NCBI RefSeq assembly: GCF_041821045.1
Contig: NZ_JBGUAW010000005.1
Location: forward strand, 248,001 to 312,000
Direction of reading: 5' to 3'
Length of the DNA stretch: 64,000 bases
DNA from: Thiohalorhabdus sp. Cl-TMA
GTDB lineage: Bacteria; Pseudomonadota; Gammaproteobacteria; Thiohalorhabdales; Thiohalorhabdaceae
Both the position numbers and the translations under genes were made by a program. The notes beneath the pieces are model-generated. The model did not search any database. It was not told the DNA's origin and worked only from the letters and a program-made list of their open reading frames with translations. Of this stretch, positions 54,390 to 63,491 are shown in pieces. Position 1 is the first letter of the stretch. Each line of letters starts with the position of its first letter.

Positions 54390-54929
54390 TCCTCTCTCCA
54401 AGCCATGCCCGCCGCGGGACGGCGGGGTTCCTGCGATTCCGTGACGGGACGCCGCGGCATCCCTTTTCCATTGCATAGCAGTCGGAAGAGCGGGCTAGGA
54501 ATCACTAAAGGTCCTGTACTTGACCTTTAAAGGGTGCCGCGGCCTCTTGTTACGGAAAATTGAAACGGGCGGAGGGGTAGGTGGCTTCCCTGATTAAAAA
54601 ATGGGGAGGGTGGTTTTATTCTTTCTAAATAGTGCAAACCGTTTTTTCTGTTTGTCTTTGTTGGGTTGCGGTTATTGCCTATCCGGATTGGGGTTTTTCT
54701 GAAGTGCTATGAACGATATGGGCCGATAATTTGTTCGGGGGGATCTGTAAATAAATTCGACACTTCTTGGTGGTGCTCCATTCTTGTTGGGCAAGGGGCG
54801 GAGCGGTACGGAAACAGGTCGGCATAACCAGCGCAGGTCCGTTCGGTCCATGGAGCACCCCGGTTACATGGTCTGTCCCCAGTCGACTTCCCGCGCCAAG
54901 TTCTTTCGCGCCCCGGTACGCCCCTACCC
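54390..54929. other. Divergent AT-rich intergenic region
   Basis: About 540 bases without a convincing gene between the dehydrogenase (minus) and the putative outer-membrane protein (plus). The middle (54540-54760) is AT-rich. It holds the inverted repeat at 54506-54529. A sigma-54-like pair near 54661-54677 is off by one base in spacing. Short open frames near the right end overlap each other and look like chance. Confidence 0.5.
54506..54529. repeat. Inverted repeat, possible operator
   Basis: TAAAGGTC (54506-54513) and GACCTTTA (54522-54529) are separated by 8 bases. It lies about 117 bases upstream of the dehydrogenase start, in a position for a dimeric regulator of that gene, and overlaps a second short palindrome CCTTTAAAGG. 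Confidence 0.5.
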
Positions 54930-56075
54930 ATGCCCGGCCCCCATGCATTGATCGCCCCGTTTCCCCGGAGAGCAAGGGTGCACGGGATCGCGGCCGGGAT
55001 CCTGCTGCCCCTGTCGGTGCTGGTTGGACCGGGGGGCGCCTGCGCGGCGGAACGGCCACCGCTCCGGACCGCTGTCAATGAGCTGGCAGTCGGAGCGGGT
55101 GCACGGCTGCCCTTTTCCGCCGCGCGCTCCTATCGGGCAGCGGAGGAGCACCCGGAGCGGAATGCGGAGAAAGAGGGTTCCGATGGCCCTTCCTTGCTGG
55201 CGACCCTGGAGGATACCCACGCGTCCATCACGCGGAATCTCGAATATTCGGTACGCCGGGTGGACGCCTTTTTCGCCAACGAGCGCGTCTTCCAGGAGGC
55301 CACCGACAGCTATCTGCGGGTGGAGGGGTCCAGCTCCTGGCAGGAGGGCAAGGGAGCGGACCTCGGCGGGGATATCAAGGCCCGGGCGGAGCTCCCGCGC
55401 CTGGAGAGGAAATGGGCCCTGCTCCTGGAGTCGGATGAGCAGGCCCTGCGGGAAGAGAAGGATGACAGCATCCGCAGGCGTCCCAAGGAAGCGGTGCGCC
55501 AGAACAACTATTTCCTTTCCATCCAGAAGCGGCTGAACGGCGATTCCCGTTGGGATATCCGGCCCGCCGCCGGAGTCAAGCTTAAGATACCGCCCGACCC
55601 CTTCGCCCGGCTGAGCGCCTATCGCTATTACGGGCTCGGGGATTGGCTGGGGCGGCTGTCCGGCGATGTCTCCTGGTTCGTATCCGATGGGCTCGGTACG
55701 GAGGCCCAGTGGGAATTAGACCGGGCCTTCAAGCACAACATGCTGTTCCGGTCCTCCTCCATCATCGGCTGGGAGGAAAAGGACGACCATTTCAAGGCGG
55801 AGCAGAAGCTCACGCTATTCCACGATTTCGGCGACAAGGACGCCTTCGCCTACGAGGTGGGGACCAAAGCCGCCAATTCCCACCTCTGGGCGATTACGGA
55901 GTACTACTTGCGGGCCAATTACCGCAGGGAGCTCGCCCGGCGGTGGCTCTATCTCGACATCGCCCCCGAGATCACCTATCCGCGGGAAAAGGCGTTCGCG
56001 CCCCGGCCTGCCCTAACCGTATCCTTGGGGATCATATTCGGTCGGGAGTATCTGGAGCACTCGGAGGGTCGATGA
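54930..56075 (+). CDS. Putative secreted/outer-membrane protein, unknown family
   Basis: A 381-residue protein that I do not recognise. A signal peptide is likely (GIAAGILLPLSVLVGPGGACA). After a charged region (about 40-90), the rest has alternating hydrophobic and polar strands with aromatic residues (YRYYGLGDWLGRLSGDVSWF, RWLYLDIAPEITYPR), in keeping with a beta-barrel. The tail is VSLGIIFGREYLEHSEGR, not a typical barrel end. The start may be the ATG at 54930 or the GTG at 54978, which has an AGAGCAAGG site and gives a more normal signal. It is a single gene convergent with the peroxiredoxin. Confidence 0.7.
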   Translation: MPGPHALIAPFPRRARVHGIAAGILLPLSVLVGPGGACAAERPPLRTAVNELAVGAGARLPFSAARSYRAAEEHPERNAEKEGSDGPSLLATLEDTHASITRNLEYSVRRVDAFFANERVFQEATDSYLRVEGSSSWQEGKGADLGGDIKARAELPRLERKWALLLESDEQALREEKDDSIRRRPKEAVRQNNYFLSIQKRLNGDSRWDIRPAAGVKLKIPPDPFARLSAYRYYGLGDWLGRLSGDVSWFVSDGLGTEAQWELDRAFKHNMLFRSSSIIGWEEKDDHFKAEQKLTLFHDFGDKDAFAYEVGTKAANSHLWAITEYYLRANYRRELARRWLYLDIAPEITYPREKAFAPRPALTVSLGIIFGREYLEHSEGR

Positions 56076-56164
56076 CCGGAGAGGATTCGGAGCTCGGGGT
56101 GAATCTCGCCCGACCCCGGGCGACGCCGCCGGACGGGCGGCAGGGGCGGCACTCAAAAGCCCGT

Positions 56165-56743
56165 CTAGCCCGGCTCTTCGCGTAGCGCTTCGAGGGCATC
56201 GATCACCCGGCTGCTGTGCTGCTTGGGCTTTACCTCCCGATAGATGCGGGCGATCCGCCCGTCCGGGTCGATAAGGAAGGTATGCCGTTTGGAGAACTGT
56301 ACCGGGCCCAGGGAGAAACGGGCGCCGTATTGCGCGGAGACGTTGCCTTCCCGGTCGGCCAGCAGGGGAAAGGGAAGGTGATACTTCTCCGCGAACTCCT
56401 CGTGGCTTTCCGTGCTGTCGATACTGACCCCGAGAACCTGGGCGTTCAGGCGATGCAGCAGGTGTATGTCGTCGCGGAAATTGCAGGCCTCGGTGGTGCA
56501 GCCCGGGGTGTCGTCCTTCGGGTAGAAGTACAGGACCACCCATTGGCCACGGTAGTCCGCCAGCCGCTGTACCCGGTTTTCCTGATCCCGCAGGCTGAAA
56601 TCGGGGGCCGTCTGGCCCACCTTCAAGGCGCCGGAATCGGAGCCGCGGGACAGTCCGAAGAGGGTCATGGCGATTATTCCTCCCAGCAGGATGATAAAGG
56701 TTCGTGCAGGGTGCTGCCGAACCGCCGTGGTGATCCTGCGCAT
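56165..56743 (-). CDS. Membrane-anchored peroxiredoxin (BCP/PrxQ-like)
   Basis: A 192-residue thiol peroxidase. Residues 13-32 form a membrane anchor, so the domain should face the periplasm. FYPKDDTPGCTTEACNFRDD holds peroxidatic Cys82 and resolving Cys87, five apart as in BCP/PrxQ. It ends the lipid operon, 37 bases after the methyltransferase, and could protect unsaturated or modified lipids from peroxides. The ATG at 56743 gives the anchor; the longer open frame upstream is a shadow of the methyltransferase gene. Confidence 0.87.
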   Translation of the reverse strand: MRRITTAVRQHPARTFIILLGGIIAMTLFGLSRGSDSGALKVGQTAPDFSLRDQENRVQRLADYRGQWVVLYFYPKDDTPGCTTEACNFRDDIHLLHRLNAQVLGVSIDSTESHEEFAEKYHLPFPLLADREGNVSAQYGARFSLGPVQFSKRHTFLIDPDGRIARIYREVKPKQHSSRVIDALEALREEPG

Positions 56744-56780
56744 GGCCTTCCTCCAGTATTCCGGTGCCCGCCCCGGCAGG

Positions 56781-57833
56781 TCAGTTCGGGCGTTCCAGCA
56801 GATAGTGGCCGACCCACCATTCGCCGCCGTCCTGGTAGCTGAACAGCTCCGCGCAGGCCATGAAGAAGACCCGCCACCGCTGGAGCCAGCGCTCTCCTTC
56901 CGCATCCCCATAGGTGTCGGCCAGCACCGGGCGAAGGCTGTCCTCCGCGCGGTCCAGGCGGTCCAGCCAGGCCTCGGCGGTGGCCCCATAATGGCGGCCG
57001 TTCCAGCGCCATCGATCCACCAGGGTGAACGGTCCCATGCAATGCAGCAGCAGGTCGTCACTCGGCATGATGCCACCGGTGAAAAAGTGCAGTCCCATCC
57101 AATCCGTGGCGCCTTCGGTGGTGAACGTGTAGGGCTGCTCCCGGTGGCAGAAGACGTGCAGGAACAACCGGCCCCCCGGACGCAGCCAAGTATGGATCCG
57201 GGCCAGCAGCGCTTCCCAGTTGCGCATGTGCTCGAACATCTCCACGGAAACCACCCGGTCGAATCGCTCCTCCGTCTGGAAGGCATTCATGTCGGCGGTG
57301 ATCACCGTGAGATTGTCCAGGCCTCCCCGGCGGGCCCGCTCCAGGATGTGCGCCCGCTGCGAGGCCGAGTTGGAAACGGCAGTGATGCGGCTGGCGGGGT
57401 AGCGCTCCGCCATCCAGAGGGAAAGGGAGCCCCACCCGCACCCAAGCTCCAGGATATCCTGGCCGTCGGCCAGATCGGCGTGGGCGCAGGTGGCGGCGAG
57501 GGACGCATCCTCGGCCTCGTCCAGCTCGCTGGTTCCCGGCTCCCACAGGCAGCCGCTGTATTTCATGCGGTGTCCGAGGACCCGCTCGAAGAAGTCCGCC
57601 GGAAGCTCGTAGTGCTGCTCATTGGCTTTCTCGGGCACGGGTGCCACCGGGCTCGCCCGCATTTCCCGGAGAAAGGCGCGTTTTCGGTCCAGGCGCTCTT
57701 CGGGGCTGCCCGCGGTTTCCTGGGCCAGGCGCTGGCGGAGCAGGCGGCGGATGCCTGCCCGAATCATGGAATCGGGCAGGCGGCCCCGTTCCATCCAGTC
57801 GATGGCGGAGCGGTACAGCGGGGCGGTGGCCAT
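56781..57833 (-). CDS. Cyclopropane-synthase-family methyltransferase (second copy)
   Basis: A 350-residue SAM-dependent methyltransferase of the CFA/mycolic-acid synthase family. SAM motif I is [20 protein letters not shown], preceded by [20 protein letters not shown], the equivalent of the lipid-substrate segment of CFA synthase. It lacks the long N-terminal domain of true CFA synthases and differs from the copy at 59196, so it may methylate rather than cyclopropanate. It overlaps the DUF1295 gene by one base (TAATG). Confidence 0.87.
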   Translation of the reverse strand: MATAPLYRSAIDWMERGRLPDSMIRAGIRRLLRQRLAQETAGSPEERLDRKRAFLREMRASPVAPVPEKANEQHYELPADFFERVLGHRMKYSGCLWEPGTSELDEAEDASLAATCAHADLADGQDILELGCGWGSLSLWMAERYPASRITAVSNSASQRAHILERARRGGLDNLTVITADMNAFQTEERFDRVVSVEMFEHMRNWEALLARIHTWLRPGGRLFLHVFCHREQPYTFTTEGATDWMGLHFFTGGIMPSDDLLLHCMGPFTLVDRWRWNGRHYGATAEAWLDRLDRAEDSLRPVLADTYGDAEGERWLQRWRVFFMACAELFSYQDGGEWWVGHYLLERPN

Positions 57834-58633
57834 TAGGGGTTACCTCCGGAGGTTTTCCTGGGCGGGCCCGGGAAAAAGGCATTCGTGGTTTGCTGATAGC
57901 GCCGGTAGGCCTCTCCCCGGCTTTCCAGGGCCCGTGCCTCGGTGGGTGGAATCCCAGTCACCTTGAGGAGGAAGACCAGCATGACGGCAGGACCCAGCAG
58001 GGTGATCCAGCCGTAGGGGCCCGGCAGCCCCAGGCACACGTAGGCCCACCAGTGGAGCCACTCGAAGAAGTAATTGGGGTGCCTGCTGTAGTGCCACAGG
58101 CCCTCCTGGCACACCCGGCCGCGGTTCCCGGGTTTCGCGCGGAAGCGGCGCAGCTGATGGTCCGCCAGCATTTCCCCGCCGATGGCCAGGCCCCATATGG
58201 CCAGGCCCAGCCAGTCCAGCCAGGTGGGCCCGGGGACGGGATTGCGGGCGGCCACCAGGATGGGGATGGCGAACATCACCGCCCACAGGGCCTGAACCTG
58301 GAAGAACAGGAACATGTAGGGCTGCGTGCGGCTGCCCCAGGACGCCCGCAGGGCCCGATAGCGGCCGTCCTCCGCTTCGCCTCGCACCCGCCTGGCCAAG
58401 TGCCCGGCCAGACGCAAGCCCCAGAGGCCGGCCATGAGGCCGATGAGCATACGCCGCGCGGGGTCGCCGCCGGTGCTCGATAGGGCGAAGAGCACCCCGA
58501 GCAGGCCCACTCCGGCGGCCCAGGCCACGTCGACGATTCCCGCGTTCCGCGTCCGCCACTGCACGAGCCAGAGGGCGAGCATCAGGGCCGCCATGACCGC
58601 CCAGCCATAGCCCAGGACATGCCACGCGCTCAT
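57833..58633 (-). CDS. DUF1295 (steroid-reductase-like) membrane protein
   Basis: A 266-residue membrane protein with about seven hydrophobic segments. [20 protein letters not shown] is the DUF1295/isoprenylcysteine-methyltransferase-like core, and [20 protein letters not shown] is the family end. Relatives are linked to fatty-acid or sterol double-bond reduction; here it may act on an unsaturated or methylated acyl chain. Its start overlaps the DUF2878 stop by four bases. Confidence 0.87.
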   Translation of the reverse strand: MSAWHVLGYGWAVMAALMLALWLVQWRTRNAGIVDVAWAAGVGLLGVLFALSSTGGDPARRMLIGLMAGLWGLRLAGHLARRVRGEAEDGRYRALRASWGSRTQPYMFLFFQVQALWAVMFAIPILVAARNPVPGPTWLDWLGLAIWGLAIGGEMLADHQLRRFRAKPGNRGRVCQEGLWHYSRHPNYFFEWLHWWAYVCLGLPGPYGWITLLGPAVMLVFLLKVTGIPPTEARALESRGEAYRRYQQTTNAFFPGPPRKTSGGNP

Positions 58634-59199
58634 CGCGGCTCCTCCAGGTGCACCGCCCCGGGACCCGGCCGGAGTCTGCCCAGGGCGGCGTTAAGGGTCA
58701 GAAGGAGGGGCATGGCCACCGTCCACCCCAGGGCGACGAGTCCCAGTCCCCATAATGCGCCGCCGGGAAGGGCGAGCGCGCCAAGCTGGACGCCGCCGTA
58801 GTAGGCCATGGGGCCGCCCACCGCGCCGAGGGCCGCGGCCAGCGCCGGGCGCCCGGCCAGCCAATACAGGGCCAGGTTCAGCCCCGTGGCGAAATTCATC
58901 CACAGGGCCACCATCCACAGCTTGGTGGGCGCCAGAGGCCCGCTCCCGGCATCGAAGCCGATGGCCCCGGCCAGCACCAGGGCCGAGTCGAGCGCGAAGC
59001 CGACCAGCGCGGCGCCGAGCAGAAGCGCCGCCTCCCGGTCCCGCCGGGGTACCATGGCGAAGTGCAGGGCGAGGAGCGCGGCAACCACCAGGGGGCCGGC
59101 CAGCGGCCTCCCCCAGGCATCCCCCAGCACGCAGGCGAACCAGCCCACATTCAAGGCCGCGGCGTTCACGAGCATCTTCCAGCTTTCGGGGCGGGTCAT
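58630..59199 (-). CDS. DUF2878 membrane protein
   Basis: A 189-residue membrane protein with about five or six hydrophobic segments (NVGWFACVLGDAWGRPLAGP, LWMVALWMNFATGLNLALYW, GPMAYYGGVQLGALAL). It belongs to the DUF2878 family often seen beside CFA synthase and DUF1295 genes; function unknown. The ATG at 59199 overlaps the CFA synthase stop by four bases. The frame stays open far upstream over the CFA gene, but that part is low-complexity. Confidence 0.83.
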   Translation of the reverse strand: MTRPESWKMLVNAAALNVGWFACVLGDAWGRPLAGPLVVAALLALHFAMVPRRDREAALLLGAALVGFALDSALVLAGAIGFDAGSGPLAPTKLWMVALWMNFATGLNLALYWLAGRPALAAALGAVGGPMAYYGGVQLGALALPGGALWGLGLVALGWTVAMPLLLTLNAALGRLRPGPGAVHLEEPR

Positions 59200-60497
59200 G
59201 ATCCCGGCTCCTCGGGTATGGGTAGGTCCGGCAACGGGGCCCCCCGCCGGTGCTCCGACTTGGCGAGGAGGATCTGCAGGTCGCCAATGTGCCGTTCGGC
59301 GAAGCCAGCCTCGCAATACTGCAGATAGAAGTCCCAGAGCCTGATGAACCGCTCGGGATACCCCAGCTCCCGCACCCGGGTCAGCTGGGCCAGGAAACGG
59401 GCCCGCCACTCCTGTAGGGTGCGGGCGTAATGGGCGGTAAGGTCCTCCAGGTGGACCACCCGCAGGTCCGTGGATTTGCCGCTGGCGGCGATCAGCGCCC
59501 CGAGGGAGGGGCAATGGCTGCCGGGGAAGACGTAGCGCTGGATGAAGTCCACGGAGCGCCGGTACGCCTCGTAGTACTGCTCGCCGGTGGTAATCACCTG
59601 TATGGCCATGCGGCCGTCGGGCTTCAGCAGGTCGGCGCAGCGGCTGAAGAAGATGCCCAGGTGGTCGGCGCCCACCGCCTCGATCATCTCGATGGCCACC
59701 AGCTTGTCGTAGGTCCCGGACAGCGCCCGGTAATCCTCCTGCACCACCGTAACCCGGTCGCTCAGTCCGGCTTCCCGGACCCGGCGCACGGCTACTTCGT
59801 ATTGCGCGGGCGACAGGGTGGTTGTGGTGACCCGGCAGTCGTAGGTGCCGGCGGCATGGAGGGCAAAGCTGCCCCAGCCGCTGCCGATCTCCAGCACGTG
59901 GTCCCGGGGGCCCAGCTCCAGCTTGCGGCAGAGCCGATCCAGCTTGGCCCGTTGGGCCTCCTCCAGGGTGGCTCCGGGATGCTCGAAGATTCCGGCGGAG
60001 TAGGTCATGCCCTCGTCGAGGAATAGGGCAAACAGGTCGTTGCCCAGGTCGTAATGGTCGCGGATGTTGCGGCGGCTGCCCCGGAGGGTGTTGCGCCGCA
60101 GCCAGTGGCCCATTCGCGCTGCGGTGGTGGTGGGGATGCTTCCGCGATCCAGGTCCGTCCTTCCCAGCCCCCGCAAAGTGCACCGAAACAGCGCCGTCAG
60201 GTCGTCGCAATCCCAGTCGCCGTCCAGGTAGGCCGCCGCCGCGGCCAGGGTTCCCCCGGTCAGCAGGCGCCGGTAGAAACGGGGCCGGTTAACCGTAATG
60301 CTGCAGCCAAGGGGGCCGGCATTTCCGGCGGCCCCGAAAACCGCCGTACCGTCCCCGTCCCGGATCTCAATGCGCCCCTCGACGAGGCTGTTTAGCCGGC
60401 CGAACAGCACCTGGCGGGCGAGGCGGTTGATGCGCCGCGGCGGGGTGGCTGCGGGACGTTCAATGGAGAGGGTGGAATCCATGCCCATGGTCGTCAT
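59196..60497 (-). CDS. cfa: Cyclopropane-fatty-acyl-phospholipid synthase
   Basis: A 433-residue enzyme with the full CFA synthase layout: an N-terminal lipid-binding region (about 1-125) and the catalytic domain with DHYDLGNDLFALFLDEGMTY, SAM motif LEIGSGWGSFALHAAG, and DFIQRYVFPGSHCPSLGAL. It uses SAM to add a methylene across a double bond of membrane phospholipids, or a related methylation. The ATG at 60497 overlaps the DUF1365 stop (ATGA); a start seven codons upstream is possible. Confidence 0.92.
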   Translation of the reverse strand: MTTMGMDSTLSIERPAATPPRRINRLARQVLFGRLNSLVEGRIEIRDGDGTAVFGAAGNAGPLGCSITVNRPRFYRRLLTGGTLAAAAAYLDGDWDCDDLTALFRCTLRGLGRTDLDRGSIPTTTAARMGHWLRRNTLRGSRRNIRDHYDLGNDLFALFLDEGMTYSAGIFEHPGATLEEAQRAKLDRLCRKLELGPRDHVLEIGSGWGSFALHAAGTYDCRVTTTTLSPAQYEVAVRRVREAGLSDRVTVVQEDYRALSGTYDKLVAIEMIEAVGADHLGIFFSRCADLLKPDGRMAIQVITTGEQYYEAYRRSVDFIQRYVFPGSHCPSLGALIAASGKSTDLRVVHLEDLTAHYARTLQEWRARFLAQLTRVRELGYPERFIRLWDFYLQYCEAGFAERHIGDLQILLAKSEHRRGAPLPDLPIPEEPGS

Positions 60498-61267
60498 TTG
60501 CCCTCGGAGCGTGCCCACTTGGGGTGGGGGTGGAAATGGGCGCCCTTGCGCCAGAGCCGGAATGCCTGGGCGTAGATGCCCGCGACCACGCGGCCCGTCA
60601 TGAAGGGGTGTCGCGCCAGCACTCGCGCCAGGTTAGAGCCGTCCAGGGGACGGCGTCTCAGGCCCATGGCGGCCTCGAAATGGCAGCCTTCGCCGCCCTC
60701 GTTGCGCATGACCACGGCCAGCCGGGTGCCCGGTTCCGTGAAGCGCCAGTCGTAGGTGTCCTCCATGCCCATGAACGGCGAGACATGGAAGTCCTTGGGG
60801 AAGCGGAAGTGGTGTCGCCGACCGGTATCCTTCTGCCCGGCGGCATCCAGGACGTAGCAGTGCCGCTCTCCCCACGGGGTGTTGCTTACCTCGGCGACGA
60901 TGGTCTCCAGGTGCGCATCGGCGGGGTCCCAGCAGTAATAGAAGCTCACCGGGTTCATGCAGTAGCCGAAATAGCGCAGGTGGGTGAGCAGGCGGATGGC
61001 ACCGGCGGGGCGCCTCCCGGTCCGCACCTCCACCAGGTCCCGCACGGAAGCGTCCAGGGGCTGCTCCGACGGCCCCAGGTGGTCGGCCCGCCGGAAGGAG
61101 GCCAGGTTGGGTCGTTCCACCGACCATAGCCACCGATGCCGGAACACCGTGTCCAGCTCCGCCAGGTCCAGGTAGAGAAGGAAGAGGCGGTAGCGGAAGG
61201 CGTGGTAAACCGGCCGGTACCGGCGATGCACCACCGTGCCGGCGTAGATGGCGCTGTGGACGCTCAT
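60494..61267 (-). CDS. DUF1365 family protein
   Basis: A 257-residue protein of the DUF1365 family. Family marks are GTVVHRRYRPVYHAFRYRLF, LLTHLRYFGYCMNPVSFYYC and KDFHVSPFMGMEDTYDWRF. It is nearly always found between an FAD oxidoreductase and a CFA synthase, and is presumed to act with them on membrane lipids. Both ends overlap neighbours by four bases. Confidence 0.9.
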   Translation of the reverse strand: MSVHSAIYAGTVVHRRYRPVYHAFRYRLFLLYLDLAELDTVFRHRWLWSVERPNLASFRRADHLGPSEQPLDASVRDLVEVRTGRRPAGAIRLLTHLRYFGYCMNPVSFYYCWDPADAHLETIVAEVSNTPWGERHCYVLDAAGQKDTGRRHHFRFPKDFHVSPFMGMEDTYDWRFTEPGTRLAVVMRNEGGEGCHFEAAMGLRRRPLDGSNLARVLARHPFMTGRVVAGIYAQAFRLWRKGAHFHPHPKWARSEGK

Positions 61268-62529
61268 GACGCCACCCCGAAGGCGTCCGCCACGGCCTCC
61301 GCGCTGCGCACACCGTCCTCGTGGAAGCCGTAGCCCCAATAGGCGCCGCAGTAGGAGGTGCGGTGGCGCCGGATCACCTCGCCGTGGCGGTCCTGGGCAT
61401 GCCGGCGGTTCGCGGTGAAGCGGGGATGGGCGTAGGACATGCGCCGGATGACCCGCCCCGGGTCGATGCCGTCCACGTCGTTGAGGGTCACGCAGTAGAC
61501 CGACCGGGAAGGCAGGCGCTGCAGGATATTCATGTTGTAGGTGATGGCCACCTCCTCGTCCCGGACGGTCCGGCGGTGCACGTTCCAGGCCGCCCAGGTG
61601 CGGCGCCGTCGGGGCAGCACCGAGGTGTCCGTGTGCAGAACCGCGTCGTTTACGGTGTAGGGGAAGGCGCCCAGCAGCTCCGCCTCCACGGCCGTGGGCC
61701 GATCCAGCAGGCGCAGCGCTTGGTCTGCATGGCAGGCGAGGATCACCTCGTCGAAGCGCTCCCGGCCGCCGGTATCGGTGCACACCGTGACACCCTGCTC
61801 GTCCCGCTCGACCCTTCGCACGGGCGTGGCGAGGCGCAGGGCTCCGGGAAACCGGTGAAGGATGGCCGAGACGTAGCGGTGGGAGCCGCCGGGAATGGTT
61901 CGCCACACCGGGCGCCCCCCGAGCGGATCGAGCATGGCATGGTTATCCAAGAACTCGGCCACGAAGCGGATGGGGAATTCGGCGAATCGCCCTTCCGGAC
62001 AGGACCAGAGGGCGGCCCCGAGGGGAAGCAGGTAATGCCGCACGAAATCGGGGCCGTAGCCGCCGTCCGCCAGCAGCTCCGCCACCGTGCGTCCATCCGT
62101 CGGATTGGAGAGCACGGTGCGGGCTTCCCGTCCGAAGCGCCGGATATCCGCAAGCATGCGGTAGAAGGCGGGACGCAGGAGATTGCGGCGCTGCCCGAAG
62201 ATCCGGTTCAGGGAGCCGGAGCCGCACCATTCGATGCCGGTGGCCTCGCAGTGCACCGAGAAGCTCATATCGCTGTCCCGGGCGGGGATCCCGAGCTCGC
62301 TCAGAAGAGCGCAGAAACGCGGATAGTTCACCGGGTTGAAAACGATGAAGCCTGTATCCACGCCGTGTATGCCGTCCTCGTCCGACACCGTCACGGTATG
62401 GGTATGTCCGCCGGGGCGGGAATCGGCTTCGAACAGGGAAACCGCGTGGTGGGGGCCGAGCCTATGAGCGGCCACCAGCCCGGAGATACCGCTGCCGACG
62501 ACGGCGATGCGGAGGGGGGCGGCGTTCAT
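61264..62529 (-). CDS. FAD-dependent oxidoreductase of the lipid operon
   Basis: A 421-residue flavoprotein of the amine-oxidase-like family. The FAD loop is VVGSGISGLVAAHRL (GSGISG, 12-17), followed by LFEADSRPGGHTHTV and VDTGFIVFNPVNYPRFCALL. Relatives in CFA-type clusters, including those of the singlet-oxygen response, are implicated in unusual fatty acid formation. The ATG at 62529 overlaps the desaturase stop; upstream in-frame starts are not family-like. Confidence 0.9.
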   Translation of the reverse strand: MNAAPLRIAVVGSGISGLVAAHRLGPHHAVSLFEADSRPGGHTHTVTVSDEDGIHGVDTGFIVFNPVNYPRFCALLSELGIPARDSDMSFSVHCEATGIEWCGSGSLNRIFGQRRNLLRPAFYRMLADIRRFGREARTVLSNPTDGRTVAELLADGGYGPDFVRHYLLPLGAALWSCPEGRFAEFPIRFVAEFLDNHAMLDPLGGRPVWRTIPGGSHRYVSAILHRFPGALRLATPVRRVERDEQGVTVCTDTGGRERFDEVILACHADQALRLLDRPTAVEAELLGAFPYTVNDAVLHTDTSVLPRRRRTWAAWNVHRRTVRDEEVAITYNMNILQRLPSRSVYCVTLNDVDGIDPGRVIRRMSYAHPRFTANRRHAQDRHGEVIRRHRTSYCGAYWGYGFHEDGVRSAEAVADAFGVAS

Positions 62530-63491
62530 GGAGCGCCCCCCTTTCTTCCGCCGGCCGGCCGGGCGGCGAGCACGGAGGCGGGCACCGGCCGCAGGTCCCA
62601 TATCAGCGCCAGCCGTTCCAGGGCGCGCAGGGCGTAGTAGGTGGGGTCGACCTCCCACCACAGGAACCCCTGCCGCGCCGAGCCGGGGTAGAAATGGTGA
62701 TTGTTGTGCCAGCCCTCGCCGAGGGTCAGCAGGGCGAGGATCCCGTTGTTTCGGCTGTCATCGCCGGTTGCGTAAGGACGGCGTCCCCAGCTGTGGGCCA
62801 GGGAGTTGATGGTGTAGGTGGCGTGGTAGAGCACCACCGTGGAGATCAGGAAGCCCCAGACGAACAGCTGGGGCCCGTCGGTGCCGAGCGCCGGCGCCGC
62901 GGTCTCCAGCCAGGCGCCCAGTCCGTAAAGGCCGGCACCCAGGAGCAGGAACGGCACCATGTCGAAGCGGTTCACCCAGCGCAGCTCCGGGTAGGCGGCC
63001 CAATCGCGCACGTATTTCCAGGGCGTGGCGTAGCTCTCGGGCCGCATGAACCAGCCCATGTGGGCGATGAACATGCCACGGCCCGCGGGGGAATGGCGAT
63101 CCTCGGACGTGTCGGAATGGGCGTGGTGGAAGCGGTGGTGGCCCGCCCACCAGAGGGGGCCGCGCTGCCCGGCGGTACAGCCGGTCACCGCCATGGCCAG
63201 CTGGAACCAGCGGGAGGCACGGAACGCCTTGTGGGAAAAGTACCGGTGGTAGAAGGCCGTGATGAAGAACATGCGGCCCAGGTAGAGGGCTACCGCCAGG
63301 GCCACCGCAAAGGGTGATATCCCCACCCAGAAGACCGCCAGGCAGGCGGCGTGGAGTCCGAGGAAAACCCCCCAGCGGCTGATCTCCACCAGGCGGTCGG
63401 CCCGGGGCGAGGGGGCCTCCTCCGGCAGGTCGCTGATAAGGAGCCGCCACCAGGAGGAGGTGGTCGAATGGGAAGGGGAAGACCTGTTCAT
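62526..63491 (-). CDS. Acyl-CoA/phospholipid desaturase
   Basis: A 321-residue membrane di-iron desaturase of the delta-9 type. The three His boxes are HRYFSH (82-87), HRFHHAHSD (119-127) and GWHNNHH near residue 260; four membrane segments surround them. It should place a double bond in acyl chains, making the substrate for the CFA-type methyltransferases. Its start overlaps the regulator stop by four bases (ATGA), and its stop overlaps the oxidoreductase start. Confidence 0.92.
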   Translation of the reverse strand: MNRSSPSHSTTSSWWRLLISDLPEEAPSPRADRLVEISRWGVFLGLHAACLAVFWVGISPFAVALAVALYLGRMFFITAFYHRYFSHKAFRASRWFQLAMAVTGCTAGQRGPLWWAGHHRFHHAHSDTSEDRHSPAGRGMFIAHMGWFMRPESYATPWKYVRDWAAYPELRWVNRFDMVPFLLLGAGLYGLGAWLETAAPALGTDGPQLFVWGFLISTVVLYHATYTINSLAHSWGRRPYATGDDSRNNGILALLTLGEGWHNNHHFYPGSARQGFLWWEVDPTYYALRALERLALIWDLRPVPASVLAARPAGGRKGGAP

